From positions 1 through 64,000 of the forward strand of contig NZ_RXFQ01000010.1 of NCBI RefSeq assembly GCF_003951285.1: a stretch of DNA of 64,000 nt, given 5' to 3'. Both the position numbers and the translations under genes were made by a program. Under the pieces are notes generated by a model. The model was not told the DNA's origin, made no database searches, and saw only the letters and a list, made by a program, of their open reading frames with translations. The stretch comes from Variovorax beijingensis. Its GTDB lineage: Bacteria > Pseudomonadota > Gammaproteobacteria > Burkholderiales > Burkholderiaceae_C. Below, piece after piece: positions 8,444 through 16,997 of the stretch; position 1 is the stretch's first letter, and each line of letters starts with the position of its first letter.

Positions 8444-9393
8444 AGGTTCCGCGCCTTGACGACAACATCGACCAGCCCGCCGAAGCCGCCTTGATCCCCG
8501 CCGCCTGGGTCCGCCTGCGCGACATGGTTGCAGCGCGAACCCCCGCGGACGGCCGTACCGATGCGCTGTATCCGGGGCTGCGCTGCTACCGCTTCTCGCG
8601 CCCGGTCCGCTACGAAAAAACCCAGCGCCTCACGCCGGGCGTGGTGGTGGTCCTGCAGGGCCGCAAGACGGCACACCTTGGTGGCGACCGCCGTTCGCTC
8701 GATTACGGCGCCACGCAGTGCCTGGTGCTCGGGGCCGAGGTCGCGTGCCTCGGCACCGTGGTCGGGGCGAGCGCCGACGCGCCCTACCTCGCGATTCATC
8801 TCGACCTGCCGCCCGACGTGCTGGTCAAGTCTTTCGTCGCACTGGCGGAAGGCGGCGCGCTGGCGGCCGAGCCTGCTCGCGTGACCGAGAATTTCACGGC
8901 GCCGGTGGCGCTGGAGGTGGTCGAGGCCTTCGCCCGTCTGCTGCTGGCGACCGACGATCCGATGGACCGCCGCACGCTCGCGCCGCTGGCCGTCGAAGAG
9001 ATCGTGCTGCGGCTGCTGCGTTCGGAAGCCGCGGCTGCCATCCGCAGCGCGGGTGCCGTCACCAGGGCCGGTGCACGCATACAGACGGCCATCGCCTTCA
9101 TGCGCCGCCATCTGAGCCGGCCGCTGTCGGTGGCCGAGATTGCCAGCCACGTGCACATGAGCCCTTCGCACTTTGCGCACAGTTTTCGCGAAGTCGCCGG
9201 GGTCACGCCGATGCGCTGCATCCGCGACCTGCGCCTTGAGGAAGCGCGCGTGCTGATGCTGGGCGCCGGCCTGCGGCCCGCCGATGCAGCCGCGAAGGTG
9301 GGGTTCGAGAGCGCGGCGCATTTCAACCGTGCGTTCCGCAGGCGCTTCGAGGCGACGCCTGCCGAATACGTGCGGCGCGCGCAGTCGGGTTGA
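8440..9393 (+). CDS. AraC-family transcriptional regulator
   Basis: 317 residues from a GTG at 8440 that overlaps the preceding stop (GTGA). The N-terminal half (about 30-180) resembles the AraC_N cupin-like sensory domain (YPGLRCYRFSRP, GVVVVLQGRK). The C-terminal 100 residues form the two helix-turn-helix units of AraC, with VAEIASHVHMSPSHFAHSFRE and AAAKVGFESAAHFNRAFRR. It acts as a DNA-binding regulator in the cytoplasm. The next gene, 130 bases downstream, is a monooxygenase-like protein and a candidate target. An ATG at 8524 is an alternative start that would cut into the sensor domain. Confidence 0.85.
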   Translation: MKVPRLDDNIDQPAEAALIPAAWVRLRDMVAARTPADGRTDALYPGLRCYRFSRPVRYEKTQRLTPGVVVVLQGRKTAHLGGDRRSLDYGATQCLVLGAEVACLGTVVGASADAPYLAIHLDLPPDVLVKSFVALAEGGALAAEPARVTENFTAPVALEVVEAFARLLLATDDPMDRRTLAPLAVEEIVLRLLRSEAAAAIRSAGAVTRAGARIQTAIAFMRRHLSRPLSVAEIASHVHMSPSHFAHSFREVAGVTPMRCIRDLRLEEARVLMLGAGLRPADAAAKVGFESAAHFNRAFRRRFEATPAEYVRRAQSG

Positions 9394-9523
9394 TGGGAAG
9401 GGGCTGCGGCAAGCTTCGCAGCCATGGTCAATTTCTTCGCAGCTTTGCGTCTTGGCGCGGGGGAGGGCGCTGGCTAACCTGCCGTCTCCCTTTTTCCTTC
9501 AAGCCAACGGCAAAGAAATTCCC

Positions 9524-9814
9524 ATGGACCCCATCAACGTCATCATCACTTTCGAAGCCAGGCCCGAACGCGCATCTGCATTCGCCGAACTCATGCACCA
9601 GGTCAAGCAGTCGCTGCCGTCGGCGGATGGCTGCCGCGGTGTGCGGCTCTTCGGGCACGGCGACAACGCCTGCGCGTTCACGCTGGTCGAGTCGTGGGAA
9701 TCACGAGGTCATCATCAGGCTCATATCGCGGGCGTGGTGGCGTCCGGCGCATGGGACGCGATGGCAGCCGAGTTGGCTTGGGAGCCTGTCAGCTGCTATT
9801 GCGACGAACTCTGA
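9524..9814 (+). CDS. Putative quinol monooxygenase (ABM domain)
   Basis: 96 residues, the normal size for a single antibiotic-biosynthesis-monooxygenase (ferredoxin-like alpha/beta) domain. It starts MDPINVIITFEARPERASAF and has the typical GCRGVRLFGHGDN and FTLVESWESRGHHQAHI segments. Relatives such as YgiN oxidise quinols or quinone-like compounds as dimers. There is no strong Shine-Dalgarno. It is downstream of the AraC regulator in the same direction. Confidence 0.7.
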   Translation: MDPINVIITFEARPERASAFAELMHQVKQSLPSADGCRGVRLFGHGDNACAFTLVESWESRGHHQAHIAGVVASGAWDAMAAELAWEPVSCYCDEL

Positions 9815-10083
9815 TGCGGTGCGCCGGGGCGGGAGCGGTGCGCCTCATCTTGGGGTGTTGCTCGGGCGAGTTCCTGCGTTCTCCTCGGATTCCTTCCACG
9901 CCGCCCAGCACTGCTGGCTGCAGCATGGCCACCAACCGAGCGGTCCGCGCTCCGCGGCCTCGCCGCAACCCGTTCGGCACCAGACGGTGTGCCGGCGCGA
10001 CGCGGGTGCGCCGGCTTGATGCGGCCTTCGTCCCAGCTGCCTCACCGCCAACGCGAACGGCGTTCCATCGACTGGCTGGTCCA
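9815..10083. other. Intergenic stretch without a convincing gene
   Basis: 269 bases with high-GC open frames on both strands, none with family-like sequence, a good ribosome site or consistent codon use. On the minus strand a frame begins at the stop of the remnant below (TGATG overlap), but its Arg/Cys/Trp-rich translation is not protein-like. With the two fragments to its right it forms a patch of probable gene debris. Confidence 0.5.
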
Positions 10084-10266
10084 TCACTTGTCGTCCTTGG
10101 GATCGCCCGTCTGTTGCCAGTTCGTGTCGCCGAAGGAACTGCCCTTGATGATCGGCATGATCTCGCCCTTGTCGAAGTAGCGCCGGCTGTCCAGCTGGGC
10201 CGGGGTGAACCACCAGCCGGCTTGCGGGCAGGGCTCGCCACCGGGCACGCTGGGCCGCCGTGGCAC
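10084..10266 (-). pseudogene. C-terminal fragment of a small Trp-rich protein
   Basis: About 60 codons ending at TGA 10084-10086. The segment CPQAGWWFTPAQLDSRRYF, followed by a GEIMP and NWQQ-like tail, resembles small domains with a CP-x-x-GWW signature that I associate, from memory and with low confidence, with type VI secretion effector/immunity loci. No methionine start or ribosome site is near, and the sequence upstream turns into the plus-strand hydrolase fragment. I read it as a remnant; it could also be a small intact gene with a GTG start at 10266. Confidence 0.35.
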
Positions 10267-10294
10267 CGATGCTGCAGCGGGGGAGCGGACCGCG

Positions 10295-10459
10295 AGCGGC
10301 GATCCGCGCCTGTCGCTCGAGGAGCGCTACGGCAGCCACGAGGGCTACGTGGCCGCAGTGCGGGCCGCCGCCGGAAAGGCCTTCGCCGAGGGCTTTCTTC
10401 TGCCCGCGGACCGCGACCGCCTCATCCGCCAGGCCTCGGAGAGTGCCGTGCTCCGCTGA
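10295..10459 (+). pseudogene. 3' remnant of an alpha/beta-hydrolase-domain gene
   Basis: About 54 codons reading SGDPRLSLEERYGSHEGYVA and onward to a stop at 10457-10459. This resembles the C-terminus of large Abhydrolase_10-type proteins (DPRPS-x-x-ERY ... EGYV ... LLPED-x-x-x-L), as recalled. The rest of that gene is absent: the sequence before 10290 is the minus-strand remnant. The fragment overlaps the 3' end of the LysR gene by 38 bases, so the deletion or rearrangement may also have shaped the LysR C-terminus. Confidence 0.45.
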
Positions 10460-11360
10460 AAGGCGCCGCGCTTTCGATCATTTCCATGAGGGCAGCCGCC
10501 GGCATCGAGAGCTCCGAGCGGCTGCGCATGGCCAGCAGCAGCACGCGTTCCATCTCGATGCCCTCGAGGCAGACCTGCACCATGCCGAGCGCCTGGGCAT
10601 AGAGTGCCGCCGCCGCGCGCGGCAGGATCGCCAGGCCAAGCCCGAACGAGACCATGCGGCACATCGAATCGAAGCTGCGCACCTGCACCCGGATGCGGGG
10701 CGTGCGCTTGACCGCGTCGGCCGCCGCCATCACCTTGCGCGTGAGCGATGCGCTGCGTGCCAGCGTGACCAGGTCGTGGTCGAGCACGTCCGCGAGGCAG
10801 GCGTTCTGCCGACCGTCCAGCGCATGGCCCGCGGGCACCAGCAGCACCAGCTGGTCGACATTGCAGACGAGGGTCTCCAGGCCTTCGTGCGGCACGTTGT
10901 CGCCGATGACGGCAAGCTCCGCCGTGCCTTTCTGCACAGCGCGAATGCCGTCCTCGCTCAAGGCATCTTCCATGTCGATCACCACCTGCGGATAGCGGCG
11001 GGCGTACTCGGCCAGCACGCTGGGCAGGAAGCCGCCGAAAGCGGAAGGATTGGCGCACAGCCGCAGGTGGCCGGTGGCACCTGATTGAAGATCGTCGACC
11101 GCCTGCACCAGCTGTTCCAGGCGCGCGATCACTTCGATCGCGTGCCGGTGCAGGGTCTGCCCCTCGGGCGTGGCGGTCACTCCGCGCTGGCCGCGCTGGA
11201 GCAGCGCCATGCCGCAGTGCTGCTCGAGATCGGTGATGCGCTTGCTCGCCGCCGGAAGCGATACGCCGAATCGATCCGCGCCCGCGGTCAGGCTTCCTCC
11301 ATCGACAACCGCGACAAAAAGCCGCAGGGAGATGAGATCGAAACGATTCAGATTGATCAT
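10422..11360 (-). CDS. LysR-family transcriptional regulator
   Basis: 312 residues. The N-terminal winged helix-turn-helix (about 8-66) contains LRLFVAVVDGGSLTAGADRF and LPAASKRITDLEQ, and a LysR substrate-binding domain follows (about 92-300). The start MINLNRFDLISLRLF is typical. It is divergent from the I78-inhibitor lipoprotein with 56 bases between starts. LysR proteins commonly control a divergent neighbour; which gene it controls here is not shown by the sequence. The last 10-15 residues adjoin a rearranged patch. Confidence 0.85.
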   Translation of the reverse strand: MINLNRFDLISLRLFVAVVDGGSLTAGADRFGVSLPAASKRITDLEQHCGMALLQRGQRGVTATPEGQTLHRHAIEVIARLEQLVQAVDDLQSGATGHLRLCANPSAFGGFLPSVLAEYARRYPQVVIDMEDALSEDGIRAVQKGTAELAVIGDNVPHEGLETLVCNVDQLVLLVPAGHALDGRQNACLADVLDHDLVTLARSASLTRKVMAAADAVKRTPRIRVQVRSFDSMCRMVSFGLGLAILPRAAAALYAQALGMVQVCLEGIEMERVLLLAMRSRSELSMPAAALMEMIESAAPFSGARHSPRPGG

Positions 11361-11416
11361 GGCGGGAGGATTTGACCACCGCCGACGCTACGATCCATTG
11401 AAAGACGCAAGACACC

Positions 11417-11794
11417 ATGCCCATCCTCCATCAACCCGGTTTCATCTTTTCCCCGCGTGCGCGCGGCGTCGTGGCGGCCGCCCTGTGCGCGGCTTCGCTC
11501 TTCATCGCTGGCTGCCAGACAAAGCCCGAATTCCGCCCACTCACCTCCGAGGCGCCGCCGCCGCCCACTTTCGTGACCGTGCCCAGCGAAGAAACCTGCC
11601 AGGCCGCGCAGGCGCGCTATGCGCTCGGCCAGGCGCTCGATCCGATGCTGCTGGAGCAGATGCGCACGCGCACCGGCTCCAAATCGGCGCGCACCTCGGC
11701 CGTCGGCGCGCCGCTGCCGGTGCCGGCCGATCCGGGGCGGCTCAATGTCGACGTCGATCCGCAGGGCCGCATCACCGCCGCGCGCTGCGGCTGA
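11417..11794 (+). CDS. Lipoprotein with peptidase-inhibitor I78 domain
   Basis: 125 residues. A signal peptide ends at the lipobox FIAGC (Cys33), and a Pro-rich spacer follows. The C-terminal 70 residues match the I78 (potato-inhibitor-like) fold: an ETCQAAQARYALGQ-like helix, RTGSKSARTSAVG, and the closing RLNVDVDPQGRITAARCG with its terminal Cys-Gly. Family members inhibit serine peptidases; the cellular location should be the outer membrane or periplasm. Targets are unknown. Confidence 0.75.
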   Translation: MPILHQPGFIFSPRARGVVAAALCAASLFIAGCQTKPEFRPLTSEAPPPPTFVTVPSEETCQAAQARYALGQALDPMLLEQMRTRTGSKSARTSAVGAPLPVPADPGRLNVDVDPQGRITAARCG

Positions 11795-11817
11795 AGGAAG
11801 TTGTCAATAATTCCGCG

Positions 11818-12477
11818 ATGACCACCCACCCGACCCCCACCGCCATCGCGCTCGACTGCTACTACAGCCTTTCCTCGCCCTGGGCCTACCTGGGTGGCCC
11901 GCAGCTGCAGGACATCGTGCGGCGCCATCATGTGCGGCTCACGCTCAAGCCCTACGACTTCCAGGCCGTGGTGCCGCAGACCGGCGGCATTCCGCTGAAG
12001 ACGCGGCCCGAGCCGCGCCGCAGCTACCACGCGCTCGAACTGGCGCGCTGGCGCGACCACCTCGGCATGCCGCTCAACCTGGAGCCCGCCTACTACCCCA
12101 AGGGCGCGCCGGTCGACCCCAACTGGAACAAGTACCCGGGCTGGATGGTGATTGCCGCGCAACTGCAGGGGCTCGACGCCCAGCCGCTCTCGCATGCGCT
12201 GCTGCGCGCGCTCTGGGCGGAGGAGCGCGACACTTCCGAAGCCGCGGTGCGCATCGCGGTGGCCGAGGAAAACGGCTACGACGGCGCGGCGCTGCAGGCG
12301 TTGGAGCGGGCGCCCGAGACCTTGGCGGTCTACCGCGCCAACAGCGCCGACGCCATCCAGGCCGGCGTGTTCGGCGCGCCGACCTTCGTGCTCGACGGCG
12401 AGCGCTTCTGGGGCCAGGACCGCCTGGCCTTTCTGGACCGGGCGCTCGACAGGCGCCGCCAAGCCACGGGCGGATAA
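11818..12477 (+). CDS. 2-hydroxychromene-2-carboxylate isomerase-like (DsbA superfamily)
   Basis: 219 residues. Begins with the thioredoxin-fold strand ALDCYYSLSSPWAYLG, where the CxxC of DsbA is replaced by Ser-Pro-Trp, as in the NahD/HCCA isomerase (kappa-GST-like) branch. The C-terminal half holds GVFGAPTFVLDGERFWGQDRL, the hallmark cis-Pro/substrate loop and F-W-G-Q-D motif. Such enzymes use glutathione to isomerise aromatic ring-cleavage products, but no aromatic degradation genes lie nearby, so the real substrate is open. The stop is 7 bases before dapF. Confidence 0.8.
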   Translation: MTTHPTPTAIALDCYYSLSSPWAYLGGPQLQDIVRRHHVRLTLKPYDFQAVVPQTGGIPLKTRPEPRRSYHALELARWRDHLGMPLNLEPAYYPKGAPVDPNWNKYPGWMVIAAQLQGLDAQPLSHALLRALWAEERDTSEAAVRIAVAEENGYDGAALQALERAPETLAVYRANSADAIQAGVFGAPTFVLDGERFWGQDRLAFLDRALDRRRQATGG

Positions 12478-12478
12478 T
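12473..12478 (+). promoter_or_regulatory. -10-like GATAAT before dapF
   Basis: GATAAT ends six bases before the dapF ATG (12485) and overlaps the stop of the preceding gene. A transcript starting seven bases after it would be leaderless. No clear -35 box. Confidence 0.4.
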
Positions 12479-12484
12479 CGCCCG

Positions 12485-13369
12485 ATGCGAATCCGCTTTA
12501 CCAAGATGCAGGGTGCCGGCAACGATTTCGTCGTGCTGGACGAAACGCGCGGCACGCTGGGCCTCACGGCCGCGCAGTACCGCTTCCTGGCCGACCGCCA
12601 TTTCGGCGTCGGCGCCGACCAGATCCTCACGGTGCGGCCGCCCTCCAAGGGTGCGGCCGAGGGGGTCGATTTCCAGTACGTGATCCACAACGCCGACGGC
12701 GGCGAGGTGGAGCAGTGCGGCAACGGCGCACGCTGCTTCATGCGCTTCGTGCGCGAGCACCACCTGACCGACAAGGACACGGTGCGCGTCGAAACGCTGG
12801 CCGGCATCATCGAGCCGCGCATGGGCGAGGACGGCCGCGTCACGGTCGACATGGGGCCGCCCATCTTCGAGCCCGCGCGCGTACCCTTCGACACCGCCGG
12901 CCTCGACCCACAGCCCACGGGGTCGTGGCACACCTGGCACCTGGCCCTCGGCACGCATGCCGACTCGGCCATCGTATCGGTCGCGGTGCTGTCGATGGGC
13001 AACCCGCATGCGGTGCAGGTGGTCGACAACGTCGACACCGCGCCCGTGGCCCGGCAGGGCCCGCAGATCGAGCACCATCCGCGCTTTGCGCAGCGGGTGA
13101 ATGCGGGCTTCATGCAGGTGGTCGACCGCACGCACGTCAGGCTGCGCGTGTTCGAGCGCGGCGCCGGCGAAACGCTGGCCTGCGGCACCGGCGCCTGCGC
13201 GGCAGTGGTGGCGGGCATCCGGCTCGGCCTGCTGGAGCGCCGTGTCGACGTGCAGACGCATGGCGGCGTGCTCACCATCGGCTGGGAAGGCGAGGGCCAT
13301 CCGGTGCTCATGACCGGCCCGGCCACCACGGTTTTCGAGGGAGACATCGAGGTGCCCGAACTGCCATGA
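12485..13369 (+). CDS. dapF: Diaminopimelate epimerase
   Basis: 294 residues. Converts LL- to meso-diaminopimelate in the cytoplasm, the precursor of lysine and of the peptidoglycan stem peptide (used here by murE). The two catalytic cysteines are visible: Cys78 in EQCGNGARCF and Cys233 in LACGTGACAA, with the N-terminal FTKMQGAGNDF. Length is slightly above the usual 275. First gene of a tight run with DUF484, ydcF, xerC and rlmI: its TGA overlaps the next ATG (ATGA at 13366). The dapF-DUF484-xerC order is also known from gammaproteobacteria. Confidence 0.95.
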   Translation: MRIRFTKMQGAGNDFVVLDETRGTLGLTAAQYRFLADRHFGVGADQILTVRPPSKGAAEGVDFQYVIHNADGGEVEQCGNGARCFMRFVREHHLTDKDTVRVETLAGIIEPRMGEDGRVTVDMGPPIFEPARVPFDTAGLDPQPTGSWHTWHLALGTHADSAIVSVAVLSMGNPHAVQVVDNVDTAPVARQGPQIEHHPRFAQRVNAGFMQVVDRTHVRLRVFERGAGETLACGTGACAAVVAGIRLGLLERRVDVQTHGGVLTIGWEGEGHPVLMTGPATTVFEGDIEVPELP

Positions 13370-14064
13370 CCCACTTCAGAAACAACAAAGACGACGCCAT
13401 GAACCCGATCACCGAAGACGACATCGCCAACTACCTGGCGAACACGCCCGACTTCTTCGAGCGGCACGCACAGCTGCTGGCGCAGGTGCAGCTCACCAGC
13501 CCGCACGGCAACCGCGCCGTGAGCCTGCAGGAGCGCCAGGCCGAGATGCTGCGCGAGAAGATCAAGGCGCTGGAGCATCGCCTGATGGACATGGTGCGCC
13601 ATGGCACCGAGAACGTGGTCATCGCCGATCGCCTGCAGCGCTGGACCAGCGGCCTCCTGACCACGCGCGATCCGCGCAGCCTGCCGTACCGCATCGCGGT
13701 CGACCTGCAGTCGCTGTTCCTGGTGCCGCAGACCGCCATCAAGGTGTGGGACTGCGGCGCTGACTACCTCAACGAGGCCTATGCGCAGTGGGTGAGCGAC
13801 GACGTGAAGGCGCTGGCCACCTCGCTGACCTCGCCCTACTGCGGGCTCAATTCGGGCTTCGAGGCGGCCAACTGGCTGCCCGAGCCGGCCGGTGCCATGT
13901 CGATCGCGCTGATCCCGCTGCGGCCCGATGCCGAGTCGCCGGCCTTCGGCCTGCTGGTGCTGGCTTCGCCGGATGCGCAGCGCTTCAACGCCGAAATGGG
14001 CACCGACTTTCTCGAACGCATCGCCGAACTGGCGTCGGGCGCGCTGTCGCGGCTGCGGCCTTGA
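13366..14064 (+). CDS. DUF484 family protein (GAF-like)
   Basis: 232 residues. Opens with ITEDDIANYLANTPDFFERH and a helical segment LQERQAEMLREKIKALEHRL, then a GAF-like alpha/beta domain (about 100-230), the DUF484 layout. Function unknown; the family is almost always located between dapF and xerC. The ATG at 13366 overlaps the dapF stop; an internal ATG at 13399 directly before NPITEDD is an equally good start by family length. Confidence 0.85.
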   Translation: MTHFRNNKDDAMNPITEDDIANYLANTPDFFERHAQLLAQVQLTSPHGNRAVSLQERQAEMLREKIKALEHRLMDMVRHGTENVVIADRLQRWTSGLLTTRDPRSLPYRIAVDLQSLFLVPQTAIKVWDCGADYLNEAYAQWVSDDVKALATSLTSPYCGLNSGFEAANWLPEPAGAMSIALIPLRPDAESPAFGLLVLASPDAQRFNAEMGTDFLERIAELASGALSRLRP

Positions 14065-14696
14065 GCGGGCGGCGCCGGTCCTGGCGGGCCGCGTGGCCCG
14101 TTCTGTGGACGGTGCTGCTGGCCGGACTGCTGGCCTACCTTGTCATTGCCGCCGTCATCTGGCGGCGCGCGGTCGAGGCGCTGGCCAACCCGCCCGGCCG
14201 GCCGGCCGATGCCGCGATGGTCCTGGGCAACCGCGCCTTCCTCGATGGCAAGCCCAATCCGTGCCTGACGGGCCGTGTCGATGCCGCCATCGCGCTGGCC
14301 GATACGGGCCTCGCGAAGCAGCTCGTGCTGTCGGGCGGCGTCGACAAGGAGGACGGCCGCATCGAGGCCGAGGTGATGCAGCGGTATGCGCGCGCCCAGG
14401 GCTACGCCGGGCCGCTGCTGCTGGAGCCGGCATCGACCTCGACCCGCCTGAACCTTGCGATGTCGCGTCCGCTGATGAAGGCGGCCGGCATCCGCGGCGT
14501 GATCGTGGTGTCGGAGCCCTACCACCTGTGGCGCGTGCAGCGTCTGGTGCGCTCCAGCGGCTTCGACAAGGACTTCGACGTGCAGTACGCGGCGGCGAGC
14601 ACGCGCTGCTGGCGCCGCTGGGGCATGGCTTTCAAGGGTGCGTTGCGCGAGCCTCTGGCTGTCGTGAACAATGCGTTCAATGGCTACCTCCACTGA
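14061..14696 (+). CDS. YdcF/SanA-like DUF218 protein
   Basis: 211 residues from a TTG at 14061 that overlaps the DUF484 stop (TTGA). One N-terminal membrane helix (about 10-32), then a DUF218 domain: AMVLGNRAFLDGKPNPCLTG, LVLSGGVDKEDGR with its acidic metal/ligand motif, EPASTSTRLNL and VVSEPYHLWR. Members are periplasm-facing proteins linked to envelope barrier function or vancomycin tolerance (SanA), with an unknown reaction. No ATG fits; 17 bases at the 3' end overlap xerC. Confidence 0.78.
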   Translation: MSGRRRSWRAAWPVLWTVLLAGLLAYLVIAAVIWRRAVEALANPPGRPADAAMVLGNRAFLDGKPNPCLTGRVDAAIALADTGLAKQLVLSGGVDKEDGRIEAEVMQRYARAQGYAGPLLLEPASTSTRLNLAMSRPLMKAAGIRGVIVVSEPYHLWRVQRLVRSSGFDKDFDVQYAAASTRCWRRWGMAFKGALREPLAVVNNAFNGYLH

Positions 14697-15696
14697 GACG
14701 GCGGGGACCGGCTGGGTCGACAAGTACCTGGAGCACGTGCGCGTCGAGCGCCGGCTGGCGGCGCGCACGGTCGAGCTCTACGCCATCCACCTGCAGGCGC
14801 TCGCGGCCCATGCCGCCGAGGCCGGGCTCTCGCTCGACCGCGTGCAGACCGCGCACATCCGTCGCTGGATGGCGCAGCTGCACGGCGCGGGGCGCGAGCC
14901 GCGCGGCATTGCGCTGGTGCTCTCGTGCTGGCGCAGCTTCTACCGCTGGCTCGGCAACGAGGGGCTGGTGGGCTTCAACCCCGTGAAGGACGTGCATGCG
15001 CCCAAGGCTGCGCGGCCGCTGCCCAAGGCGCTGGCGGTCGACGATGCGGTGCGGCTCGCCGAACTCTACGACCCCGAGGCCGACCCCTGGACCGAGGCGC
15101 GCGACGGCGCCATCGTCGAAGTGCTCTACGGCTGCGGCCTGCGCGTGAGCGAGCTCACCGGCCTCGATGCGCGCGCCAGCAATACGGCCCGCGGCTGGGT
15201 CGATCTCGACGCACTGGAAGCCAACGTGCTCGGCAAGGGCAGCAAGCGGCGCATCGTGCCGATCGGCAGCAAGGCAGCCGAGGCGCTGCGCGACTGGTTC
15301 GCGGTGCGCGGCGATTGCGCGGCGCTGTCGACGGCCGCACTGCGCGACCCGGCAGGCGCGGCGGCGCTCTTCATCAGCGCCAAGGGCGTGCGCATGTCCT
15401 CGCAGGCGGTGTGGAAGCTGCTGCGCGAGCGCAGCCTCAAGGCCGGCCTTGCGGCGCCGGTGCATCCGCACATGCTGCGGCATTCGTTCGCAAGCCATGT
15501 GCTGCAGTCGAGCAGCGACCTGCGCGCGGTGCAGGAACTGCTCGGCCACGCCAACATCGCCACCACCCAGGTCTATACGCGGCTGGACTTCCAGCACCTG
15601 GCCAAGGTGTATGACGCGGCACATCCGCGCGCGCAGGCGCGCCCCGAGGGAACGCGGCCCGGCCCAAAGAACGACGATAAAAAGCAAATCAAATGA
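14680..15696 (+). CDS. xerC: Tyrosine recombinase XerC
   Basis: 338 residues. Site-specific recombinase that with XerD resolves chromosome dimers at dif. N-terminal SAM-like core-binding domain (about 10-100) and catalytic domain with Arg155 (GLRVSELTG), Lys in GKGSKRR, His264 and Arg267 (HMLRHSFASH), His290 (LLGHANIATT) and nucleophile Tyr299 (QVYTR), all intact. Start ATG 14680 (MATSTE); an ATG nine bases earlier is possible. The C-terminal tail (about 310-338) is long and basic. ATGA overlap with rlmI. Location after dapF-DUF484 supports XerC rather than a phage integrase. Confidence 0.93.
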   Translation: MATSTETAGTGWVDKYLEHVRVERRLAARTVELYAIHLQALAAHAAEAGLSLDRVQTAHIRRWMAQLHGAGREPRGIALVLSCWRSFYRWLGNEGLVGFNPVKDVHAPKAARPLPKALAVDDAVRLAELYDPEADPWTEARDGAIVEVLYGCGLRVSELTGLDARASNTARGWVDLDALEANVLGKGSKRRIVPIGSKAAEALRDWFAVRGDCAALSTAALRDPAGAAALFISAKGVRMSSQAVWKLLRERSLKAGLAAPVHPHMLRHSFASHVLQSSSDLRAVQELLGHANIATTQVYTRLDFQHLAKVYDAAHPRAQARPEGTRPGPKNDDKKQIK

Positions 15697-16913
15697 AAAC
15701 CCTCCGCCTCAAGCCCGGCAAGGAGCGCTCGCTGCAGCGCCGCCATCCCTGGATCTTCGAGTCCGCCATTGCACGCGGCGGCGCTGATTCGGGCGAGACG
15801 GTGCGCGTCGAGTCCCATGACGGCGCCTTCCTGGCCTGGGCCGCCTTCAGCCCGGTGTCCAAGATCCGCGCGCGGGCCTGGAGCTTTGCCGAAACGCAGC
15901 GCATCGATGCCGCATTCCTGGCGTCGGTGTGCGCCCGCGCGGTGGCGGCCAGGGCGCTGTTCGACCTGCAGAGCGACGGTGTGCGGCTGGTCCACGGCGA
16001 GGCCGACGGGCTGCCGGGCCTGATCGTCGACCGCTACGGCGACACGCTGGTCGCGCAGTTCCTGTCGGCCGGCGTCGAGCGCTGGAAGGCCGCGATTGCC
16101 GATGCGCTGCTCGCGGCGACCGGCCTGCACAAGCTCTATGAGCGCTCCGATGCCAGCGGCCGCGAGCGCGAAGGCCTGAAGCCGGTCACGGGCTGGCTGC
16201 GCGGGGAGGGCGCCACGGAAATCACGATCCGCGAGCACGGCTGGAAGCTCTCGCTCGACATCGCCACCGGCCACAAGACCGGCTTCTACCTCGACCAGCG
16301 CGACAGCCGCCAGCGCTTTGCCGAGCTCGCGCAGCATCGGCGCTTTCGGCGCGTGCTCAACTGCTTCTGCTACACCGGCGGCTTCACGGTGGCCGCGCTC
16401 GCGGGCCTGCGGGCGGCCGGCGCGGTGGAGGGCGCCGAGCTGGTGTCGGTCGATTCGTCGCAGCCGGCGCTCGAGCGGGCACGCGCGCACCTGGCGCTGA
16501 ACGGCTTCGGCGCAGAAGGGTCGGGCCTGAAGACGCAATTCCTGGACGCCAACGTCAACACCGTGCTGCGCGAGTTCATCGAGCAGGGCCGAAGCTTCGA
16601 CGCCATCGTGCTCGATCCGCCCAAGTTCGCGCCCACGGCGGCCCACGCCGAGCGCGCCGCCCGCGCCTACAAGGACATCAACCGCCTCGCGCTCAAGCTG
16701 CTGGAGCCCGGCGGCGTGCTTCTGACCTTTTCGTGCTCGGGCGGCATCAGCGCCGATCTTTTCCACAAGATCGTGGCTTCGGCCGGGATCGACGCGCAAG
16801 TCGACGGCTACATCAGCGAAAGGCTGGGCGCGGCGCCCGACCATCCGATGACCATCGAGTTTCCCGAAGGCGAATACCTCAAGGGCCTGGTGGTGGTGAG
16901 AAAGCCCGCTTGA
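15693..16913 (+). CDS. rlmI: 23S rRNA cytosine-C5 methyltransferase RlmI-type
   Basis: 406 residues. N-terminal PUA domain (LKPGKERSLQRRHPWIFESA), then a small beta domain and a Rossmann SAM-methyltransferase domain. Visible motifs: NCFCYTGGFTVAA (SAM loop), VSVDSSQPALERARAHL and the catalytic loop VLDPPKFAPT. RlmI methylates C1962 of 23S rRNA. Length equals the family norm (about 396). The start overlaps the xerC stop (ATGA). Confidence 0.88.
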   Translation: MKTLRLKPGKERSLQRRHPWIFESAIARGGADSGETVRVESHDGAFLAWAAFSPVSKIRARAWSFAETQRIDAAFLASVCARAVAARALFDLQSDGVRLVHGEADGLPGLIVDRYGDTLVAQFLSAGVERWKAAIADALLAATGLHKLYERSDASGREREGLKPVTGWLRGEGATEITIREHGWKLSLDIATGHKTGFYLDQRDSRQRFAELAQHRRFRRVLNCFCYTGGFTVAALAGLRAAGAVEGAELVSVDSSQPALERARAHLALNGFGAEGSGLKTQFLDANVNTVLREFIEQGRSFDAIVLDPPKFAPTAAHAERAARAYKDINRLALKLLEPGGVLLTFSCSGGISADLFHKIVASAGIDAQVDGYISERLGAAPDHPMTIEFPEGEYLKGLVVVRKPA

Positions 16914-16997
16914 CCCCGCGCCAACGCAACTGAGTGGCATTGGCTAAACTGCCGGCCCATTCCCTTTTCTTCCTGTTTTCCGCTTCCGGAGCACACC

